From NCBI GenBank assembly GCA_012839805.1, contig DUMU01000035.1, forward strand, positions 169,296-233,295: 64,000 bases of DNA. Direction: 5' to 3'. Shown here one piece after another: positions 7,472 through 14,618 of this stretch. Both the position numbers and the translations under genes were made by a program. Within the stretch, counting starts at the first letter, position 1. The number at the start of each line of letters is the position of its first letter. Origin of the DNA: Bacillota bacterium. Its GTDB lineage: Bacteria; Bacillota; Limnochordia; Limnochordales; DUMU01. Under the pieces are notes generated by a model, which searched no databases, was not told where the DNA came from, and saw only the letters and a list, made by a program, of their open reading frames with translations.

Positions 7472-8788
7472 TCATCGCGACTTCGTCCCTCTCTTCTTCA
7501 AGATCGTCGAGACGGCGGCATGCATCTTTTCCTGGGCGGCCGCGGGCGCAATCTCTCCCCGTAGCACCTGGAGCATCAACGGGTTGACTGCCTGCTCAAT
7601 CTCGTAAGTGAACGGGGTGACGATATCCGGGACGTTATGCGGGTAAAGCGAGATGGGAGCGAAGACTGCTCCGTTTTTCACTCCCTGGGGGAGCAGCTCG
7701 GCATACTTCGGCAAAAGCTCCACGCGGGCGGGGGGACGGCCGGTGAGTTCCACGAAGCGGAGCACGTTGGCGGGATCGAGGGTGATGAACTTCAACCATT
7801 CCCAGGTGGCAGCTTCGTTACGCGACCCGTAAGCTATCTGAAAGCCGTTGGCGAACAATGCCGTCCCGTTATTTGCCGGGCCCATGGGCATGGGGGCGAC
7901 GGCCAGCGACAGTCGCACCCGGTTGCCTTTCAAGATCCTCGGGTCGCGGAAGATGGTGGGACCATCGGATAGGCTGAGCGCCAGGGTTTCCTGTGCCAGG
8001 TCCAGCACCTCAAAGGGTGACACCCGGTAGGTGAAATAAAGATCACGCATCCATTCCAGGGTCTTCAGCACCGGAGGCGTGTTAAACCGGCTTTCGGTGG
8101 GGTCCACCGGCCGGTCATAAAACGACCCGCCCGCTTGGTGAACAAAGATGAACCACCGGTTGAGGCTCCAATACGCTTTGATCCCCCAGCGCTCGGGGGT
8201 GCCATCATCATTGCGGTCAATGGTGAGTTTCCGCCCGTATTCGATGACTTTGGACCAATCCCACTTCTCTTTAAGCACAAACGGTTCGATGAGGCCCGCC
8301 TCTTCCACATAGGCAGAGTTGTATATGGTAAGGATGGGATAGGTGGAGATAGGTAGGCTCCAAAGCTGGCCCTTCCACTTGAAGTCTTCCACTACCTGGG
8401 GGATGAACTGCCCGAGATCCACTCCATCCCTGGCCACCAGATCGTCGAGCATGCGGATAAGCCCGCGTTCGAGATAAGGAGCGGCCGAATCCGGATACGC
8501 TTCGAGGACGTCCGGCCCGATGCCGGCGGCCACGGTGCTGGTTACCTTGGTGAGGTACTCATGTCCGGGTACGTCGACGACGCGAATGTCCACGTCGGGA
8601 TGAGCTTTTTCATAGGCCTTTTCCATCTCGGCCAGGTAGCTTCGCCACGGGCTTCCATGCCAGGTGTTGTGGTAGTGGGTGATGATGGTCTTGGCCCCGT
8701 GGGCGACAGGCGCCGGCCCGGCCAGCGAGATGCTAACCGTGGTAGCCAGAAAGGCAAGCGGCACTAACCTGCGGAGTTCCTTGCACAT
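7472..8788 (-). CDS. Extracellular solute-binding protein, sugar ABC transporter type
   Basis: A 438-residue family 1 solute-binding protein. The N-terminus has Arg residues, a hydrophobic stretch (LVPLAFLATTVSISLAG) and an AHG-A-like cleavage region near residue 32; there is no lipobox Cys, so a free secreted or otherwise anchored form is predicted. Typical features follow: YLAEMEKAYEKAHPDVDIRV, PDVLEAYPDSAAPYL, and the calcium-loop-like DRNDDGTPERWGI. These proteins bind mono- or oligosaccharides and deliver them to an ABC importer. Start ATG 8788 is chosen for its AGGAGGTG SD 8 nt upstream; the frame continues to 8911. No permease or ATPase gene is adjacent, so the partner must be elsewhere or lost. 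Confidence 0.85.
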   Translation of the reverse strand: MCKELRRLVPLAFLATTVSISLAGPAPVAHGAKTIITHYHNTWHGSPWRSYLAEMEKAYEKAHPDVDIRVVDVPGHEYLTKVTSTVAAGIGPDVLEAYPDSAAPYLERGLIRMLDDLVARDGVDLGQFIPQVVEDFKWKGQLWSLPISTYPILTIYNSAYVEEAGLIEPFVLKEKWDWSKVIEYGRKLTIDRNDDGTPERWGIKAYWSLNRWFIFVHQAGGSFYDRPVDPTESRFNTPPVLKTLEWMRDLYFTYRVSPFEVLDLAQETLALSLSDGPTIFRDPRILKGNRVRLSLAVAPMPMGPANNGTALFANGFQIAYGSRNEAATWEWLKFITLDPANVLRFVELTGRPPARVELLPKYAELLPQGVKNGAVFAPISLYPHNVPDIVTPFTYEIEQAVNPLMLQVLRGEIAPAAAQEKMHAAVSTILKKRGTKSR

Positions 8789-8991
8789 GGTCTGAGCACC
8801 TCCTGGTACACGTACTGGAATCAGCCGGGGCTCACTAACAGTCATACTTTGCCAAGTGGTCGGGAAAGTCAAGGGGTGGCCCAGAGGATAGCCACGAGCG
8901 GCGCCCACCAATGATTTAGGTTATGATGGAGTTGGTCAGGGCCGTGGCCATAGTGTAGGGTGTGAAACGCGCCGGCGAGAGGTGACATTCA

Positions 8992-9438
8992 TTGAAAGGC
9001 AAAACGACCGGTCCCTGCTCTGAACCGTCTGTGATGCTGGCAAGCATGCAGCCGGTTACTCGAGATGAGCAAGCCAGGGCATGGGCGCCGTTTATAGAAG
9101 GTTGGAAGCAAAGGGCAGCCCGAGCCCGGGCCGAGTCCGAACGCCGCCTCGAGCAGGCGAGGGCGGATGCCCGCCGGCTGGCCGGCGTGCTTGCCCGAGA
9201 ATATGGGGTAAGCAAGGTATATCTTTTCGGTTCACTGGTCACGGGGCAGATGCACTCCCGATCGGACATCGACCTGGCCGTCGAGGGGCTGCCGCCGGCC
9301 CTGTACTATCAGGCCTGGGCGCGCTTGGAACGGGAGACCGACCTTCCCGTCGACCTGGTCGACCTGTCCCGTGCCGGGCCGTCGTTGGTGGAGCGAGTGG
9401 CAAGGGAGGGAGTTCTACTCTATGAACGTCACGGATGA
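8992..9438 (+). CDS. mntA: MntA-type nucleotidyltransferase antitoxin
   Basis: A 148-residue protein with a minimal nucleotidyltransferase domain. The defining GS-x10-DxD motif is exact: GS at residues 80-81 and DID at 92-94, with a further acidic VDLVDL segment near residue 118. MntA antitoxins transfer AMP to a Tyr of the partner HepT RNase and so silence it. Unusual here is a ~70-residue N-terminal extension, mostly a charged Arg/Ala/Glu helix (residues 38-70) that may form a coiled coil. The TTG start at 8992 follows GAGAGGTG; internal ATGs at codons 15 and 19 are alternatives. It overlaps the toxin gene by 17 nt. Confidence 0.82.
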   Translation: MKGKTTGPCSEPSVMLASMQPVTRDEQARAWAPFIEGWKQRAARARAESERRLEQARADARRLAGVLAREYGVSKVYLFGSLVTGQMHSRSDIDLAVEGLPPALYYQAWARLERETDLPVDLVDLSRAGPSLVERVAREGVLLYERHG

Positions 9439-9916
9439 CGAGTCCTTCCGATTGCGCATGCTTTCGCTGTCGGCGGCCCTTACCGAAGATTGGGAGGCGG
9501 CCGAGAAGAACTCGGTCCGGGCTCAGCAGCTACTCAAAGCCACTTGCTCAGAAGAATTGCGGGCTGCCGCCGCAGCCACGTTCCTTGTAAGGTTCTACAC
9601 CGGCATCGAGCAGATCTTCCAACGCATTGCCCAGGAGTTTGACGGCGGTTTGCCGGCCGGACCGGCATGGCATCGGGAGCTTCTAATGGCTATGGCCCGG
9701 AACATCCCGACTTCACGACCGGCATTTCTCTCTCCCGCCGTGCGCGACCGGCTCGATGAATACCGCGAGTTCAGGCATCGGGTCATTCACGCATACGAGG
9801 CCGAGCTTGATTGGGTTGCTATGCGGCCGTTAATAGAGCGGCTTGAGAGTTTGACCGGTGAACTCCGGGAAGCGCTCAACAGGTTTAAGGAGTTCCTGGA
9901 GAAGCTCGCCCAGTAG
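9422..9916 (+). CDS. hepT: HepT-like HEPN RNase toxin
   Basis: A 164-residue, mostly helical HEPN-domain protein. The catalytic and AMP-acceptor signature R-x4-H-x-Y is present as RHRVIHAY near residue 118-125. In characterised MntA-HepT systems HepT is an RNase that cuts RNA or tRNA, and the Tyr of this motif is the AMP acceptor. ATG 9422 is used because GGGAGGG lies upstream and the codons overlap the antitoxin gene end, as expected for a coupled pair; the frame is open from 9371. The C-terminal ~45 residues form a long charged helix. Toxicity is inferred from the family, not shown by sequence. Confidence 0.8.
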   Translation: MNVTDDESFRLRMLSLSAALTEDWEAAEKNSVRAQQLLKATCSEELRAAAAATFLVRFYTGIEQIFQRIAQEFDGGLPAGPAWHRELLMAMARNIPTSRPAFLSPAVRDRLDEYREFRHRVIHAYEAELDWVAMRPLIERLESLTGELREALNRFKEFLEKLAQ

Positions 9917-9997
9917 GAACCGAACGCAGCTCTAGCGATAATAGTTGACCGGGCCATAGACTTGGCGTCGAAGCATCGGACGAAGAGAGGAGGGGCC

Positions 9998-10144
9998 GTG
10001 TCCATCTTCGTCCTGCCCATCGCCGCGGGTCAGCTCGCCATCGCCGGGTTGCTCGCGGCCGGCGGGCGTTGGATCTTGTTCGCTGCCGCCCTGTACGTGA
10101 TGTGGGCGAGGATGCCGGCGATGGCCGCCAGGGCGCGACAGTAG
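9998..10144 (+). CDS. Small hydrophobic membrane protein
   Basis: A 48-residue peptide starting at GTG 9998 just after a GAGAGGAGGGG purine stretch. It has two hydrophobic stretches (VLPIAAGQLAIAGLLAAGG and ILFAAALYVMWA) and a basic C-terminus (ARARQ), as in small two-helix membrane proteins. The frame is open from 9962 but that start lacks an SD. I do not recognise the family. Its place after the MntA-HepT pair may be chance. It could be non-coding. Confidence 0.4.
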   Translation: MSIFVLPIAAGQLAIAGLLAAGGRWILFAAALYVMWARMPAMAARARQ

Positions 10145-10269
10145 GGGTCACCAGTGGGGGAGAATCGTTCTCTACCGAAGCTGTTTGTGCTTCCAAACCT
10201 TGGATAGGTCGACCCGCGCCGGCGGGCGGCCGGAAGGTGGGACGGGCGAGGGGCGCAGACCTAGGAAAT

Positions 10270-10314
10270 GTTCACCTAATGTTCACGCTGCAGTAATCAC
10301 GGGCCTGGTATGAT
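10270..10314 (+). promoter_or_regulatory. PhoB/OmpR-type direct repeat and -10 box for the first ABC exporter
   Basis: Two GTTCAC hexamers start exactly 11 bp apart (10270 and 10281), the spacing typical of PhoB/OmpR-family response-regulator sites. A -10 box TATGAT is at 10309-10314, and the position 17 bp upstream has no good -35, as expected for an activator-dependent promoter. The start codon of the permease gene is 25 nt downstream. No two-component genes lie in the window. Confidence 0.5.
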
Positions 10315-10338
10315 CCAGCGGGTGAGGAGGAGTCAAAC

Positions 10339-11520
10339 TTGGAACTGATCCGGAACCTAATGCGGCGCAAGCTCCGGGTGTTTCTTACCGTATTCGGCAT
10401 TACCATCGGTATTTTCGCCCTGGTGGTGCTGGGCGGGATGGCCGAGAAGATGAATCGTCTGATCGCGGGCGGTGCCGAGGCCATCACTGCTCGCATCCTC
10501 ATCAGCGAACGTGGGGGAGCCTTCATGGGCATGGGGCTCATGGATACGAGTCGCATGTCCGAGATCGAGAAGATTCCTGGAGTGGGGCTGGTCGCGGCCA
10601 GCATCGACCTGCCGTTCTCAGATCCGAGTGAGGACATGGTGGAAGTGAGCTTTGGCATGCCGGAGATTATCGAAGGGATCGACATTTCCAAGAATATCGA
10701 AGATCCCAGGTTGGCTGAGTCTCCCTTTAAGCTGAGCTTTCTTTCCGGAGGGTGGTGGAAGCCGGGGGAGACCAACAAGATCGTTCTCGGGGCCGACATC
10801 GCCCAGCGCCTCCAGAAGAAGGTCGGCGATCCGGTTACCGTGCGCGGCCAGGACCTCGTGGTGTCCGGTATCCTGGAGCGGACTCTGAGCGGGCCGGATA
10901 AAATGGCGTTCACCTCCCTCGAGGCGGCTCGGGAAATGCTGAAGCGGGCCTTCCCGCTGGTTCGTTCCCTCAACGTGGACCAGTTGGCGACCTCGGTGGT
11001 GGCCGTCCCGTGGAAGGGCGAAGATCCCTCCGAGGTAGCGGCCCGCATCCGCGAGCGTTTCCCCGAGTACGTGGTGGTCGACCCCGAGAAGGCGAAGCAG
11101 CAGATGGCCAGCGCCACGATCATCATGAACCTGATCATCATGGGGAGCGCGCTCATCGCCATCATTGTGGGGGGTCTGTCGGTGATCAACACGATGGTGA
11201 TGGCGATCAGCGAACGAACGCGGGAGATCGGCACCAAGAAGGCGGTCGGGGCGGAGGATAAAGATATCCTGCGTGAGTACCTGGGTGAAGCGGGGGCCAT
11301 CGGACTCCTGGGCGGGCTCTTCGGCCTGGGAGGGGGCTACCTGGTCACTCTCCTGCTCAACCGGGCCACGGCCTCCACCGGCAGCACCATCTTCATGGTT
11401 ACGCCCAGGTTGGCTCTGGGGGCGGTGCTTTTCGCGCTGGTGCTGGGCCTCATCGCCGGCTACTTGCCGGCGCGGCATGCTGCCCGTTTGAACCCCATCG
11501 ACGCTTTGCGCTATGAGTGA
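10339..11520 (+). CDS. ABC transporter permease, FtsX/MacB type
   Basis: A 393-residue permease with one N-terminal membrane helix (residues ~13-32, RVFLTVFGITIGIFALVVLGG), a ~230-residue extracytoplasmic core (MacB-type PCD), and a C-terminal FtsX domain with three helices (from ~258). The cytoplasmic TREIGTKKAVGA coupling segment and the terminal LNPIDALRYE are family hallmarks. Such permeases work as mechanotransmitters that drive export of lipoproteins, peptides or antibiotics, or signal to envelope proteins. TTG start at 10339 follows GAGGAGGA. It forms an operon with the ATPase gene 48 nt downstream. Confidence 0.9.
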   Translation: MELIRNLMRRKLRVFLTVFGITIGIFALVVLGGMAEKMNRLIAGGAEAITARILISERGGAFMGMGLMDTSRMSEIEKIPGVGLVAASIDLPFSDPSEDMVEVSFGMPEIIEGIDISKNIEDPRLAESPFKLSFLSGGWWKPGETNKIVLGADIAQRLQKKVGDPVTVRGQDLVVSGILERTLSGPDKMAFTSLEAAREMLKRAFPLVRSLNVDQLATSVVAVPWKGEDPSEVAARIRERFPEYVVVDPEKAKQQMASATIIMNLIIMGSALIAIIVGGLSVINTMVMAISERTREIGTKKAVGAEDKDILREYLGEAGAIGLLGGLFGLGGGYLVTLLLNRATASTGSTIFMVTPRLALGAVLFALVLGLIAGYLPARHAARLNPIDALRYE

Positions 11521-11568
11521 TGAGATGACGGAGTAAAAATCCGGTAAGACCCAAGGGGGGGAAGCGGC

Positions 11569-12288
11569 GTGCAGCAGTGGAGTGTGCGGGCGGAGAGCCT
11601 GACCAAGGTATACAAGATGGGGAAGAACGAAGTTCACGCGCTGCGGGGAGTCGACCTGGAGCTGGAGGAGGGGGCATTTGTCTCCATAATGGGTCGTTCG
11701 GGGAGCGGGAAGTCGACGCTCTTGCACATTCTCGGCTGCCTGGACCGTCCTACCAGCGGCCGGGTTTACCTCGGCGGGGAAGAGGTGACCGCTCTGGCCC
11801 AGCGGGTCCTCCCCCGAGTCCGGCGGGAAAAGGTAGGGTTCATGTTCCAGGACCGGAATCTCATTCCGACCCTCACCGCTTTGGAGAACGTCATGCTGCC
11901 GATGAAGTACGCGCGCGTACCCCGGCAGGCGGCGCGAGGCCGGGCCGAACAGCTTTTATCCTGGGTGGGGCTCTCCGATCGGGCCCGTCACCTGCCCGCG
12001 GAACTCTCCGGGGGTGAGCAGGCCCGGGTGGCGCTGGCCCGGGCGCTGGCCAATGCTCCCACGGTGGTGCTGGCCGATGAGCCAACCGGGGCGCTGGATA
12101 GCCAGACGGCGGCGGAGGTGGTAGCCCTCATGCACCGGCTGAACCGGGAGTCGGGCACTACCTTCCTCATCGTGACCCACGATCCGCTGGTGGCGCAAAG
12201 AACCGATCGCATCTACCACATGATGGACGGCAAGATCACCCGTGTAGAAAAAGCTGCTGGAGAGGCAGGACAGGAAGCCGTGCGGTAA
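11569..12288 (+). CDS. ABC transporter ATP-binding protein, LolD/MacB type
   Basis: A 239-residue ATPase partner of the preceding permease. Walker A is GRSGSGKST (about residues 43-51), the Q-loop is in FMFQDRNLIPTLTALENV, the signature is LSGGEQARVALARAL, Walker B is VVLADEPTGALD, and the switch His is in IVTHD. FMFQDRNLIPTLTA is typical of the LolD/MacB/FtsE class that pairs with FtsX-like permeases. GTG start at 11569 has a run of G plus GAAG upstream. ATP binding and hydrolysis here should drive the permease. Confidence 0.92.
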   Translation: MQQWSVRAESLTKVYKMGKNEVHALRGVDLELEEGAFVSIMGRSGSGKSTLLHILGCLDRPTSGRVYLGGEEVTALAQRVLPRVRREKVGFMFQDRNLIPTLTALENVMLPMKYARVPRQAARGRAEQLLSWVGLSDRARHLPAELSGGEQARVALARALANAPTVVLADEPTGALDSQTAAEVVALMHRLNRESGTTFLIVTHDPLVAQRTDRIYHMMDGKITRVEKAAGEAGQEAVR

Positions 12289-12319
12289 GCGGGAGAGCCA
12301 GCGGGGGGAAAGAAGGAAC

Positions 12320-13342
12320 ATGAGTATCGCCGGCATCCAAGCCCGTCAGAACCGCGATACGTCCCGGAGCCCGGGAGAAACCCCGCGGGCCGGCGCCGTT
12401 TCGCCCGCCAACCCGCCGGTCATCGTGGTTGAGGGTCTTACCAAGCGGTATGGCAACCTTACTGCCGTCCGAGAAGTCAGTTTTTCGGTCGAGCAAGGCG
12501 AGATCTTTGGCCTGCTCGGCCCGAACGGCGCCGGCAAAACAACGACGTTGGAAATCATCGAAGGCCTGCGCCGGGCCGATGCGGGGCGCGTCACCGTCCG
12601 GGGGATCGATGTGGCGGTCGAGCCGCGGCGGGCGCGGTCGGTCATGGGAGTTCAGCTGCAAGAGGCCGGTTTCTTCGAGAAACTGACGGTGACCGAGACC
12701 ATCGCTACGTTTGCCAGCTTCCATCGCCGGAGCCTCCCGGTGCGCCGGCTGATTGAACGGCTGCAACTGCAAGACAAAGCTCGGACGCTGGTGGAAAACC
12801 TCTCCGGCGGGCAGCGCCAGCGGCTGTCGGTAGCCCTGGCGCTGGTAAACGACCCCGACATCGTATTCCTCGATGAACCCACTACCGGCCTTGATCCGCA
12901 GGCGCGCCGCAATCTGTGGGACATCATCCGGAGCATCCGGGAGGAGGGCCGTACGGTGGTCCTTACCACCCACTACATGGAAGAGGCCGAAGAGCTGTGC
13001 GATCGAGTGGCCATCATGGATCACGGGGAGATCATCGCGCTGGACACGCCGGCGCGGTTGGTTCAAACGCACGCGCCGGGGGCGAAGGTGTTCGTTACCC
13101 CGGGCCGCGACGGGATGACCGGGGAGATGCTTTCTATCCTTTCGGAACTGCCCGCAGCCGCCGGGGTAGACGCTAACGGCAATGGCGAGCTGGCCGTACA
13201 CACCCAGGACCTGGAGACTACGGTCGCGGCGCTGATCGACTGGGGGCGCAGCGGGCGCATACAGTACAAGTCGCTACGCGTCGAGGTTTCCAACCTGGAG
13301 GATGTATTCTTGAAGCTGACCGGCCGCCGGCTACGAGAGTGA
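12320..13342 (+). CDS. ABC transporter ATP-binding protein, ABC-2 (drug/multidrug) type
   Basis: A 340-residue ATPase. Walker A is GPNGAGKTT (about residue 72), signature LSGGQRQRLSVALAL, Walker B DIVFLDEPTTGLDP, switch His LTTHYMEEAEELC. The C-terminal ~100 residues after the ATPase core are typical of DrrA/CcmA-like exporters and may regulate the dimer. The first ~35 residues are a disordered Ala/Pro-rich stretch before VIVVEGLTKRYG. It is 31 nt downstream of the preceding ATPase and is followed by its own ABC-2 permease, so two exporters of different type lie in one transcript. ATG start with a GAAGGA SD. Confidence 0.92.
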   Translation: MSIAGIQARQNRDTSRSPGETPRAGAVSPANPPVIVVEGLTKRYGNLTAVREVSFSVEQGEIFGLLGPNGAGKTTTLEIIEGLRRADAGRVTVRGIDVAVEPRRARSVMGVQLQEAGFFEKLTVTETIATFASFHRRSLPVRRLIERLQLQDKARTLVENLSGGQRQRLSVALALVNDPDIVFLDEPTTGLDPQARRNLWDIIRSIREEGRTVVLTTHYMEEAEELCDRVAIMDHGEIIALDTPARLVQTHAPGAKVFVTPGRDGMTGEMLSILSELPAAAGVDANGNGELAVHTQDLETTVAALIDWGRSGRIQYKSLRVEVSNLEDVFLKLTGRRLRE

Positions 13343-13441
13343 ACGGCGGGCGGCCGGTGGGGTCGGCAGTCGTCGGTGGCCTGGCAGTTGCCGGTGGCTT
13401 TGGCGGTGCCGATGCTCGTGGCGGTGGAGGAGGGAAGAAGT

Positions 13442-14617
13442 GTGCGGCGCGGCTTTTGGGCGGTGACCGGGATGGCGCTACGTACCTTCCTGAGGGACCG
13501 GACCGCCCTCTTTTGGGGGGTGGCCTTCCCGCTACTGCTGATGGGGCTGATCGGGAGTGTATTCGGCCGCGGGGGCGACCTCGTTTTTACCACCTCCGTG
13601 GTGAAGCAGGGGGACGACCCGATTAGCGATGGTATTGTGGCTGCGTTCCGGCAGATCCCCGCGCTCAAGGTGAAGGAAGAGGACGAAGCGACTGCTCTCG
13701 CGGCGTTGAAGAAGGGCGATCGGAGCCTGGTGGTGATTCTGCCCGCCGCGGGCGAGATGGCACCGGGGACAACGGCCGGGCCGGGGTTCCCGACCATGCT
13801 GCCGCCCCCGGGTCGGGGAACGGCCGCCGGTACTGCTGACCTGGCGGGCCTGCCGGAGCCGCTGCGGGTGAGAGTATACTACGACCAGGCCCATGCCCAG
13901 GTGGCCCAGGCGGGAGTAGCCATCGTGCGCAGTGTGATCGAGGAGACCAACCGGCGTTTGACCCACCGGCCGGACCTGCTCACGGTGGAAGCCGAGGCGG
14001 TTGCCTCCAAGTCCCGCCATCTCGACATGTTCGATTTCCTTCTCCCCGGCATGCTGGCGATGACCATAATGTCCAGCGGTCTCATGGGGGTTACCTGGGT
14101 TATCAGCACCTATCGTGAACGGAAAGTGCTCAAGCGAGTGCTCGCCACCCCCTTCCATCCGGCCGCCTTTCTTGCCGGCATGGTAGCCCGCTTCAGCCTG
14201 ACCAACTTGCTGCAGGCGGCCATCATCGTGCTGGTGGGGGTGCTGGTTTTCCACGCCCGGGTGATAGGAAGCTATCTGAATCTGGCCGCCCTGGCCGTGT
14301 TAGGGTCGATCACTTTCGTGGCGGTGGGCTTTGCGGTTTCGACCGTCTCGAAGACGCCCGAAGCGGCGAGCAACCTGGGTAACGCCATCGCCTTCCCCAT
14401 GATGTTTTTGTCGGGAACGTTTTGGCCCAAAGAGATGATCCCCGACGCCCTGCAACCGGTCATCCGGGCGCTGCCACTGACTCCGCTGGTAGACGCGATG
14501 CGGGGGGTAGCGACGCAGGCGGACTCGCTCGCCGTTCACCTGGGGGGCATTCTCTACATGATGGCGTGGGCGGTGGCGGCTTTCGCCTTAGCCAGCTGGC
14601 GCTTCCGGTGGGAGTAA
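13442..14617 (+). CDS. ABC-2 type transporter permease
   Basis: A 391-residue permease: one N-terminal helix (ALFWGVAFPLLLMGLIGSVFG), a ~170-residue extracytoplasmic loop rich in Pro and Gly, then a C-terminal block of about five helices containing the ABC-2 signature region (FLSGTFWPKEMIPDALQPV and LPLTPLVDAMRGV). It should export a drug, lipid or polymer with the preceding ATPase. Start GTG 13442 is preferred because GAGGAGGG is about 8 nt upstream; the frame is open from 13376, but the added 22 residues lack an SD. Its end is 1 nt from the convergent hsdR gene end, with no room for a separate terminator. Confidence 0.88.
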   Translation: MRRGFWAVTGMALRTFLRDRTALFWGVAFPLLLMGLIGSVFGRGGDLVFTTSVVKQGDDPISDGIVAAFRQIPALKVKEEDEATALAALKKGDRSLVVILPAAGEMAPGTTAGPGFPTMLPPPGRGTAAGTADLAGLPEPLRVRVYYDQAHAQVAQAGVAIVRSVIEETNRRLTHRPDLLTVEAEAVASKSRHLDMFDFLLPGMLAMTIMSSGLMGVTWVISTYRERKVLKRVLATPFHPAAFLAGMVARFSLTNLLQAAIIVLVGVLVFHARVIGSYLNLAALAVLGSITFVAVGFAVSTVSKTPEAASNLGNAIAFPMMFLSGTFWPKEMIPDALQPVIRALPLTPLVDAMRGVATQADSLAVHLGGILYMMAWAVAAFALASWRFRWE

Positions 14618-14618
14618 G

